Source of the DNA: Hymenobacter sp. IS2118
GTDB lineage: Bacteria; Bacteroidota; Bacteroidia; Cytophagales; Hymenobacteraceae
NCBI RefSeq assembly: GCF_000715495.1
Contig: NZ_JNLX01000193.1
Span: 1-57,951, forward strand
Direction: 5' to 3'
DNA length: 57,951 nucleotides
In this document: positions 51,596-57,951 of the stretch, one piece after another
Numbering within the stretch: the stretch's first letter is position 1
Layout: each line of letters opens with the position of its first letter
The notes under the pieces: model-generated
The model's database searches: none
What the model was told of the DNA's origin: nothing
What the model saw: the letters and a program-made list of their open reading frames with translations, nothing else
Translations under genes and position numbers: made by a program

Positions 51596-52360
51596 TTATT
51601 CAGTCTTCCGCAGCAGCGCATTCTTGTTGGCCCACAGCAGCAGCGTCGGCGGCAGCAGCAGCAGCAGCGAGGCCACCGCCGCCAGCTGGGCATTGGCTTC
51701 GCCTACATACGTAAATACCTGCACCGTGAGCGTGCGCACCTTGCCCACGCTCAGCAGGTTGGTCAGGCCAAAGTCAAACCATGCCAGCAGAAACGTCTGG
51801 AACAGGGCCGTGCGCAGCAGCGGCCACGCCAGCGGCAGCAGCACCTGCCAAAGCGCCTGCCGGGCCGTGCACCCCAACGTGCGGGCCAGCTGCTCGTATT
51901 CGCGGGCCTGCTGCGTCCAGAAGCTGCGCAGCAGCAGCGTGGCGAAGGGCACGGCAATAAGCAGCAGCCCCAGCAGTACCCCGCCCACCGAGCCGGATAG
52001 GTGCAGCCGGATAATAAAGGGCTGAATGAGCACCGCCAGCAGCACCGGCGGCAGCGCATATGGCAAGTAGCTCAGGGCTTCCCAGCGGCCCGGCCGGACC
52101 GCGCGGGTGATGGCCCGCGCCAATGCAAAGCCCGCAATTGTGGCCACCACAGCCACCACACTCGCCAGCAGCACGCTGCGGCCCAGTCCGGCCAGCAGCT
52201 CATTGTCGGCCGCCACCAGGTCGCGCAGCGCGCCCAGCGAGTACGCGGCCGGCAGCGCGGCCGGGAAGCGCCAGGCGGGCGCCACCGCCAGCAACGCCAG
52301 CAGCACGAACGGCAGGGCAAACAACAGGGCGAGCAGCGTGGTAAGGAGCTTAGAGCGCAT
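51596..52360 (-). CDS. ABC transporter permease, second (YnjC-like)
   Basis: 254 aa with six hydrophobic segments. The cytoplasmic EAA loop is clear (EYEQLARTLGCTARQALWQVLLPLAWP), which docks on the ATPase. The fold is the thiamine/iron/polyamine-type importer permease. In E. coli YnjC two such halves are fused; here they are separate genes, this one corresponding to the second. It overlaps the upstream permease by 11 bases. Confidence 0.87.
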   Translation of the reverse strand: MRSKLLTTLLALLFALPFVLLALLAVAPAWRFPAALPAAYSLGALRDLVAADNELLAGLGRSVLLASVVAVVATIAGFALARAITRAVRPGRWEALSYLPYALPPVLLAVLIQPFIIRLHLSGSVGGVLLGLLLIAVPFATLLLRSFWTQQAREYEQLARTLGCTARQALWQVLLPLAWPLLRTALFQTFLLAWFDFGLTNLLSVGKVRTLTVQVFTYVGEANAQLAAVASLLLLLPPTLLLWANKNALLRKTE

Positions 52361-53192
52361 GGCGACGAGTCAAACGGGTAAGCACCAGAATCAGCCCCAA
52401 CAGTCCCACGGCCACGAGGAAGCCCGCCAGGTAAGCGGCCGGCAGCTCGCGCAAATCGAAGCGCTGCAGGCGGGTGGCGATGTACACCGAGAGCATTTGG
52501 GGGTAGGGCCGGCCCAGCAGCAGCGGGATGTCGTAGGCCCCGAGCGTGGCAATGCCACTGAGCAGCAGCGTGGGAGCGGCCCGGCGCAGCAGCACCGGCA
52601 CGGCCACCCGCCACCGAAACTGACCCGGCGTAGCCCCCAGCGTCTGGGCCAGCTGGCGGTAGTCGGCCAGACGGCTTTCCTGATAAATAGCTTGAAAGAG
52701 CAGCGTGAGAAACGGAAACAGCAGCAGCACATGCGCCCCAATGATGCCCACGCCCGCCGCATCCTGCACTAGCTCGGGAAAGCCTTCGACACTATGCGTA
52801 AGGCCCAGCCCAAAGCTGAGGCGCGAGAGCCAGCCGGCCCGGCTCAGCAATTGAAACAGGTAGAAACCCATCACCAGCGAGGGCATGAGCAGCGGCACGT
52901 AGAGCAATGTCGGAAACGGCCGACGGCGGAGCGTGCCCTGTGCCCCCAGCACCAGCGCGAGGGCCAACGCCACGGCCAGCGTCAGCGAAACACTGGCAAT
53001 CCAGAAACTGAACAGCGCCGATTTCAGCAGGCCCGCATCGGCCCCCAGCGCCTGCCAATGGCGGCCGGTGAAGCCGGTGGCCAGCGGTCCGGCCAGCCCC
53101 ACACTGCCCAGCAGCGCATAGCCGAGCCCGGCCAGCGGCAGGCCGGCCACCAGCAGGGCGTAGCATAGCAAGAGCCAGTTGCGGGGTTTCAT
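52350..53192 (-). CDS. ABC transporter permease, first (YnjC-like)
   Basis: 280 aa from the ATG at 53190-53192. The chain opens with MKPRNWLLLCYALLVAGLPLAG and has about six membrane segments. The EAA loop ADYRQLAQTLGATPGQFRWRVAVPVLLRRAAP is intact. It is the first half of the transmembrane pore of the importer. It overlaps the second permease by 11 bases and follows the binding-protein gene after a repeat of about 90 bases. Confidence 0.87.
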   Translation of the reverse strand: MKPRNWLLLCYALLVAGLPLAGLGYALLGSVGLAGPLATGFTGRHWQALGADAGLLKSALFSFWIASVSLTLAVALALALVLGAQGTLRRRPFPTLLYVPLLMPSLVMGFYLFQLLSRAGWLSRLSFGLGLTHSVEGFPELVQDAAGVGIIGAHVLLLFPFLTLLFQAIYQESRLADYRQLAQTLGATPGQFRWRVAVPVLLRRAAPTLLLSGIATLGAYDIPLLLGRPYPQMLSVYIATRLQRFDLRELPAAYLAGFLVAVGLLGLILVLTRLTRRHAL

Positions 53193-53209
53193 GGGTTTTG
53201 AGGAAAGAA

Positions 53210-53302
53210 CGTCATGCTGAGCCTGTCGAAGCATCTCTACCGCTTCGTTGAGCGGTAGAATTACTATTGCGGTAGAGATGCTTCGGCTTCGCTCAGCATG
53301 AC
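53210..53302. repeat. Inverted repeat, GTCATGCTGAGC / GTAGAGATGC family
   Basis: The left arm (53210-53243, starting GTCATGCTGAGCCTGTCGAA) and right arm (53269-53302, ending GCTTCGCTCAGCATGAC) are 34 bases with few mismatches; the 25-base loop has AATTACTATT. It is the sister of the element at 31079-31210. It fills the gap between the binding-protein and first permease genes, within one transcription unit, so it may reduce downstream expression. Confidence 0.9.
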
Positions 53303-53324
53303 GGTTTGTGGTACGAAAACCCGC

Positions 53325-54536
53325 TCACCGCTCAATCACTTGCGTCCGAAAATCCTTAAACAGCCGGGTCATGTATTCGGGGTCGGGCTCCATGAGGGCG
53401 AGGTCCTGGATGGCTTCGCGCTTGGGGGCGTAGCGGCGCGAGGGCAGTTGCACAAACTGCTGGCGTTGGGCGGGCGGCAGGGCAGCCAGGCTCAGCACGG
53501 TATGGTCGCCCCACACGTTGGGGTCCATTTTTTTGAGCTGGGCCTCGGGCGAAATCAGGAAGTTGATGGCCAGCATGGCGGCTTCCGGGTGCTGGGCGCC
53601 TTTCACGATGCCCAGGTAGTGCGAGTTCTGGATGGTGCCGGGCTGGGGCACGTAGGCGCGGGCGGTGGCCGGAAATACGCCCTGGTTCACCTTGTTGTCC
53701 ACCTCGGCGTCATTATTGGAGAAGGTGAAGGCCACCTCGCCGTTGGCAAAGAGCTGGTGCAGGGGCGCGAGCTGCTCAGGAAACGTCTGGCCCTGCTTCC
53801 AGAAGTAAGGCCGGCTGGCATTCACCTGCTTCCACAGCTCACCCGACCACTTATTATACACCGCCTCATCAAACTTGCCCTGGAACAGCCTGGGGTCGCC
53901 CGACAGCGCAATCATCCACGATTTGAGCAGGGTCATGCCCGTAAACTCGTTCGGAATGGTGAACTGGCCGGGGTGGGCTTTCACAAAAGCCGGCAGCTCG
54001 GCAAACGACTTCGGCGGACTGGCCACCCGCGCCGAATCGTAGATAAACGTCATCTGCACGTTGCCCCAGGGGCATTCCATGCCCGCCACCGGCTGCTGGA
54101 AATCGGTATTGATGAACGGGTTTTGCAGGTCGAGGAAACGGGCGTTGGGCAGCTTCTCCACAAACGGACCCAGCAGGGCATCGACCTGGCGGAGCTGGTA
54201 GAAAGTTTCCCCGTTTATCCAGGCAATATCGACTTCGCTGGGCTGGCCGGCCTGCTGCTCGGCGGCCAGCGTTTGGGCCAGGCCCGCGCCCTGGCCGGCC
54301 GAAATCTGCAGGTCGATATCGTAGCGGCGCTTCAGCTCGGGCTTCACGTAGGCACTCATGTACTTGTTGATGAGCGGGTCGCCCATCCACATCTGCATGC
54401 TCACCGGCTGGCCTTTGCCAGTGGCCTCAATTTGCGGCCACGTCTGGGCCAGGGTCTGCTGCGGGGTGCGGGCGGGCTGGTTGTCGCAGCCGGCCAGCAG
54501 GGTGGCGGCGGTGAGGAGCGGGAGGAAGTTTTTCAT
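53325..54536 (-). CDS. ABC substrate-binding lipoprotein, YnjB-like
   Basis: 403 aa from the ATG at 54534-54536, with lipobox LLAGC. The family is YnjB: SMQMWMGDPLINKYMSAYV near the N-terminus, VDIAWINGETFYQL, GMECPWGNVQMTFIYDS, FTIPNEFTGMTLLK, then LISPEAQLKKMDPNVWGD near the C-terminus match the conserved blocks of that group. Its ligand is unknown in any organism as far as I know; the E. coli ynjBCD system is uncharacterised. Here it is next to a TonB receptor gene, whose product would deliver the substrate to it. Confidence 0.85.
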   Translation of the reverse strand: MKNFLPLLTAATLLAGCDNQPARTPQQTLAQTWPQIEATGKGQPVSMQMWMGDPLINKYMSAYVKPELKRRYDIDLQISAGQGAGLAQTLAAEQQAGQPSEVDIAWINGETFYQLRQVDALLGPFVEKLPNARFLDLQNPFINTDFQQPVAGMECPWGNVQMTFIYDSARVASPPKSFAELPAFVKAHPGQFTIPNEFTGMTLLKSWMIALSGDPRLFQGKFDEAVYNKWSGELWKQVNASRPYFWKQGQTFPEQLAPLHQLFANGEVAFTFSNNDAEVDNKVNQGVFPATARAYVPQPGTIQNSHYLGIVKGAQHPEAAMLAINFLISPEAQLKKMDPNVWGDHTVLSLAALPPAQRQQFVQLPSRRYAPKREAIQDLALMEPDPEYMTRLFKDFRTQVIER

Positions 54537-54547
54537 GGGACATAGTA

Positions 54548-54669
54548 ACCCCACCCCAACCCCTCCCCTCCGGGAGAGGGGCTCTAATTCTAATTTCTAG
54601 TTTCTAGTTTACGTATCTAGAAGCTAAGATTAGAGCCCCTCTCCCGGAGGGGAGGGGTTGGGGTGGGGT
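54548..54669. repeat. Perfect 41-bp inverted repeat, CTCCCCTCCGGGAGAGGGG family
   Basis: 54548-54588 and 54629-54669 are exact reverse complements over 41 bases, with a 40-base AT-rich loop (TTTCTAGTTTCTAG and ACGTATCTAGAAGC). Each arm contains the CTCCCCTCCGGGAGAGGGG sub-palindrome. It nearly fills the 144-base gap between the TonB receptor and binding-protein genes. Confidence 0.95.
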
Positions 54670-54680
54670 GAATGGGGTAT

Positions 54681-57600
54681 TTACAGCGCGTAGCGCAACC
54701 CGAACTGGAACTGACGCGGCGCGCTGGCATTGCGCCGGATGATGCCCGAATTGGCCGCGCCGGTCTGAATCTGGTTGCTTTGCGTGGCGTTGTTGGCGTA
54801 GCCGCTCAGGTTCTGGGTGTTGAGCACGTTGAACACGTCGGCGGTCAATTCCAGGCGGCTGGTGGCCTGGCCGAAACGGAACGTGTACTGCGCGCCCAGG
54901 TCAAACGTCTTCGACCAGGGCAGGCGGTCGGAGTTGCGGCCCTCGCCGGGGAAGCGGTCGGCGTTGCCCAGGTAAGCGGTGCTGAACGAGCTGCCGTCGC
55001 CATTCAGGTCGTTGGTCGTCTTCGGGCTGCCATCTTCATTAAACTCGCCCACGATGGGGTAAGCCCCCGTGACGCGGTTGATGGGCTGGCCGCTTTGCAG
55101 CAAAGTCGCCAGCGTGAAGCGCAGGCTGCTGATGGGGTAGTAGCTGCCGATGGCGTTGATAACGTGCGTGCGGTCGTTGATGGAATTGGCGAATTCGGAG
55201 CCGTAGTTGTTGCCGTCGGCAGCGCGAAAGTTCACGTCCTCGGTGTCGTTTTTCAGGTTCGAGAGCGTGTAGGAAACCCGGTAGCCGTACTTATCGTCGG
55301 CCGCGTCCTTCTGCAGGTTGAAGCTGGCGGCCAGGTAGCGCGAGCGGCCTTCCGATTCGGTCAGCACCACGCTGCGGGCCACGCCCCGCACTATCTGGCC
55401 GTTGATGACGGCGTAGGAGCCCGTGGCATCGGTTACGATGGGCACCGGGCGGGTGGCGTCGGCTTGCGTTGTCGTGCGTACCACCACGTTGTTGGGGTCC
55501 GAAACGGGGTATTCCGACACGCCGTTCACGTTGCGCAGCCGCAACAGGTCGGAGGAGCGGTTGTACATGGCATCCACGTAAAACAGCGTTTTGCTGCTCA
55601 CCTGGTACTGATAGCCCAGCGTGGCCTGCCGCGAGTAAGGGTTCTGGTAGCCGTTGGGATTCAGAATGCGGCGCTCGCCTCCAAATGCGGTGGCCCGCTG
55701 CCCTTGCAGGCTGGCCGCCGGAGGCCCTTGCAGGTACGTAATGCCGCTCGTGAACCCGGCGCCCTGATTGCCGTCGAACGTAACGCGGTCCACGTTGGTG
55801 TTGGCCGGCAGGGCGCCCACCCGCACCAGCTCGCGGAGCTGGGTTTTATAGTCGGCCGAGTTGGTATTGGCGCCCAGGGCGTCGCTGTACACGGTGTACA
55901 GGATTTTGTCGTAGAACAAGCCGTAGCCGCCGCGCAAGGCGCTGCGGTCGGTGAGTTGCAGGTTGAAATTGGCGCGGGGCGCCACGTTGTTGCGGTCGCC
56001 ATTGGCCGCGCCGCCCTTCGAAAGGTTGTCGTAGTCGTAGCGCAAGCCCAGGGTCAGGTTCAGGCGCTCGGTCACGGCCACCTGGTCTTCGAGGTAAACG
56101 TTGTACAGGTTTTGGGTGGTGCCGAAGGAGGCCGGGCGCAGCTCCACACCGTAGTTCAGCACCTGCACATTGCCGGGAATATCATTGATGCTCAGCCCCG
56201 TGCCCAGGTTGCGGCTGCGAAGCTCGTTGAGCTGCGCCAGGCTGAGCTGCACGCTGTAGCTGCCGTTGGGGTTGCCGCCGCCAAAGAGCGAGTGTTCGGT
56301 GCTGATGAGGCCGAAACCGCCCTTAAACGTGTTGCGGCCCTTGAGCAGCGTGAATTTTTGCTGGGCCTGCCAGGTGCTCTGGTGCGAGTCGAACAAGTAG
56401 CCGGGGTGGCCCAGCACGGCCACGGTCTGGATTACGGCCGGAACCGGGCCCACGGCTTCCTGGGTCACGGCGTTCACCGTCACGTCGGGGCTGTTGGGGT
56501 TGTCGGCGTTGGCGTAGTTCCAGCGGAAGCGGGCGTACTGCACGTCGGTCTGGGAGGTGAAATTCTGGCCCACGTACACGTTTTGGGTGGCGATGTTCAG
56601 CGAGTTGCGGTCCTGCTGGTTGCCGGTCGAGGGGAAGGCCACGCCGCCATCCAGCCCACCGCCCTGGCGCTCAATGTTCACGATGCCCACGTTGGCCCGC
56701 AGCGACGAGCGGAACCGTTCCGTCCAGCGCTGGTCGAGCTTGCCCGAGAGGTAGGTGAAGCGGTTCTGGCCCTGCACGGTGGCGTTCACGCCCAGCGCGG
56801 GCGAAGTCAGCGCATTGTCTTTAAAATCGAAGGTCTGCTCGGCGTTCAGGTAAAAAAACGTCTTGTCCTTCACCAGCGCGCCGCCCACGCCGAAGCCGAA
56901 CTGCTGGCGCTGAAAGCCGTTTTTAACCTGGTTTCCCGAAATGTCGCGTTGCGCGAAATCGGTCTTGCCATCAATGCTCGGGCCGGGCCGGGTGAGGTAA
57001 AACACCTCCGCCGCAAGGTCGTTGGAACCCGATTTGGTGGTCACGTTCACGATGCCGTTGGCCGAGTTGCCGAACTCGGTGGAGAAGTTGTTGGTGAGCA
57101 CGCTCACATTCTGGGCAAAGCCCACCGGAATGGCGAAACGCTGCCCGCCGAGGAAGTTCTCGTTGTTGTCCAGCCCGTCAATCAGATAGTTGGTATACAA
57201 GCCATTGGCCCCGTTGATGCTCACATTGGGCGCTTCGGTGAAGAAGCCGGTGGCCAGCGTTACGTTGGGCAGGCGGTAGAGGGCGCGGGTGATGTCGCGG
57301 GCCTCAATGGGAATCTCGCGCAGCTCGCGGGCCGAGAGCTGGGAGGCCACCTCCGCGTTCTGGGTGTTGATGGTGGTGGCGTTGTTAGGAGCCCGCACCA
57401 CCACGCCATCCAGCGTTTGGGCGCTGAGGTTGGGCAGCACCAGCGTCACGCTGGGGCTGGAGTTGGCGCGCAGCACCAGGTTGGCTTCGCGCACGGCCTG
57501 GTACTTGTCGCTCACCGTGGTGCTCACGGCGTAGCTGCCGGCCGTGCTCAGGCCCCGGAATCGGGCTTTGCCCTGGGCATCGGTGGGCTGTGCGGTACTG

Positions 57601-57758
57601 AAGCCGATGGCGGCGTTATCGAGCTGCACTGGCAGGCCCACAACGGGCCGGCGGGCATTGTCCTGCACCGTCACCACCAAATCGACCTGGGCCCAGGCTG
57701 GCAGCCCGGACAACAGCAAGCCCATGACAAGGGCTAGAATCGGAAAAAATCTCTTCAT
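54681..57758 (-). CDS. Large TonB-dependent outer-membrane receptor (Oar-like)
   Basis: 1025 aa with a signal peptide (MKRFFPILALVMGLLLSGL). Residues about 25-105 are a carboxypeptidase-regulatory/Ig-like domain (LVVTVQDNARRPVVGLPVQ). The plug follows at about 110-240 (IPIEARDITRALYRLPNVTLA, NYLIDGLDNNENFLGG), then a barrel of about 780 residues ending FQFGLRYAL. The plug shows the GIVNVTTKSGSNDL pattern of the OmpA-related Oar type. It takes up an unknown ligand and is the first gene of the leftward cluster with the YnjB-like ABC importer and radical SAM gene. No SusD is nearby. Confidence 0.92.
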   Translation of the reverse strand: MKRFFPILALVMGLLLSGLPAWAQVDLVVTVQDNARRPVVGLPVQLDNAAIGFSTAQPTDAQGKARFRGLSTAGSYAVSTTVSDKYQAVREANLVLRANSSPSVTLVLPNLSAQTLDGVVVRAPNNATTINTQNAEVASQLSARELREIPIEARDITRALYRLPNVTLATGFFTEAPNVSINGANGLYTNYLIDGLDNNENFLGGQRFAIPVGFAQNVSVLTNNFSTEFGNSANGIVNVTTKSGSNDLAAEVFYLTRPGPSIDGKTDFAQRDISGNQVKNGFQRQQFGFGVGGALVKDKTFFYLNAEQTFDFKDNALTSPALGVNATVQGQNRFTYLSGKLDQRWTERFRSSLRANVGIVNIERQGGGLDGGVAFPSTGNQQDRNSLNIATQNVYVGQNFTSQTDVQYARFRWNYANADNPNSPDVTVNAVTQEAVGPVPAVIQTVAVLGHPGYLFDSHQSTWQAQQKFTLLKGRNTFKGGFGLISTEHSLFGGGNPNGSYSVQLSLAQLNELRSRNLGTGLSINDIPGNVQVLNYGVELRPASFGTTQNLYNVYLEDQVAVTERLNLTLGLRYDYDNLSKGGAANGDRNNVAPRANFNLQLTDRSALRGGYGLFYDKILYTVYSDALGANTNSADYKTQLRELVRVGALPANTNVDRVTFDGNQGAGFTSGITYLQGPPAASLQGQRATAFGGERRILNPNGYQNPYSRQATLGYQYQVSSKTLFYVDAMYNRSSDLLRLRNVNGVSEYPVSDPNNVVVRTTTQADATRPVPIVTDATGSYAVINGQIVRGVARSVVLTESEGRSRYLAASFNLQKDAADDKYGYRVSYTLSNLKNDTEDVNFRAADGNNYGSEFANSINDRTHVINAIGSYYPISSLRFTLATLLQSGQPINRVTGAYPIVGEFNEDGSPKTTNDLNGDGSSFSTAYLGNADRFPGEGRNSDRLPWSKTFDLGAQYTFRFGQATSRLELTADVFNVLNTQNLSGYANNATQSNQIQTGAANSGIIRRNASAPRQFQFGLRYAL

Positions 57759-57951
57759 AAAATCACTGAAAGCAAGCTAAAACGAAACACAAGGACCAGC
57801 CGGCACGGACGGTTCCTGCCCACAGACAGCCCCGTCCGGCGCCGAACCGGCAATTCCCGGAAGTTTTAGCAGGCTGGGGGCCCCCGGTGGGGGCGGGCGG
57901 CCACGGGGCAGCGCCGGGCGGCCAGCCGGGCGCCGGACCGGGCCAAGCACC
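57759..57951. other. Upstream end of the window, no gene seen
   Basis: This 193-base stretch precedes the TonB receptor gene and should include its promoter, but no clear -7/-33 pair was recognised on the minus strand. It is GC-rich toward the end. Part of the region may continue outside the window. Confidence 0.4.

Noticed and set aside
54672..57737. A 1021-codon open frame on the plus strand opposite the TonB receptor gene
   Set aside because: It mirrors the receptor gene on the other strand and has no domain character (His/Gly/Val/Ala-rich). Antisense frames stay open because of the GC-rich third positions.

Overview
The window looks like a chromosome segment of a high-GC Bacteroidota, most likely the Hymenobacter group of the Cytophagales. 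The grounds are the GC-rich coding, weak Shine-Dalgarno sites with TAnnTTTG-type promoters, a T9SS type B (gliding-associated) C-terminal domain, a T9SS type A-like C-terminus in a decayed gene, TonB-dependent receptors with N-terminal carboxypeptidase-regulatory domains, and dense families of palindromic repeats. No rRNA, tRNA or CRISPR array was seen. The species assignment is inference.

Layout. 1-751: 3' part of an ISKra4-like transposase cut by the window edge. 0.9-7.5 kb: an alpha/beta hydrolase lacking its nucleophile serine, a PfpI/DJ-1 protein, a T9SS type B cargo protein, an M1 metallopeptidase and a hotdog thioesterase. 7.5-15.4 kb: a probable sucrose utilisation locus made of a LacI regulator, a perfect 28-bp palindromic operator, a TonB receptor without SusD, an MFS sugar transporter, a GH100-like hydrolase and a PfkB fructokinase. 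15.5-22.1 kb: GMC oxidoreductase, multi-pass membrane protein, small lipoprotein, Uma2 protein, aldehyde dehydrogenase.

22.4-38.7 kb is a copper/silver handling island. It holds a cupredoxin-like membrane protein, a CopA-type P1B ATPase, a small Cys-pair secreted protein, a Met-rich lipoprotein of unknown family, an outer-membrane beta-barrel protein, two DUF305 proteins, two proteins with heavy-metal-binding (HMBD) motifs, a CusC/CusB/CusA-type RND efflux system with an extra His-rich membrane protein, and a CopZ-like HMA protein. Together these would bind Cu(I)/Ag(I) in the periplasm and outer membrane, pump it from the cytoplasm (CopA) and expel it across the envelope (CusCBA).

38.7-45.8 kb is mostly housekeeping: SDR oxidoreductase, RluF-like pseudouridine synthase, RlmF methyltransferase, cold-shock-domain protein, DUF5694 protein and an NTF2-like protein. 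46.4-48.4 kb is a decay zone: a GH64-like beta-1,3-glucanase pseudogene with several stops and frameshifts, and the 3' end of a suppressor-of-fused gene next to a repeat.

48.5-57.8 kb, all on the minus strand, is the best candidate for an undescribed system. In transcription order it has a large TonB-dependent receptor, a YnjB-like substrate-binding lipoprotein, two ABC permeases, two paralogous amidotransferase-fold proteins, an ABC ATPase and a radical SAM protein with extra cysteines. The genes are tightly packed, with overlaps, so import across both membranes may be coupled to chemistry on an unknown substrate.

Palindromic repeats run through the window. An AT-rich element (AATTAAAAATTAAAAATGAA type) has become coding sequence: it encodes the hydrophobic core of the CusC signal peptide, part of an in-frame insertion in CusA, and the last codons and stop of CopA.
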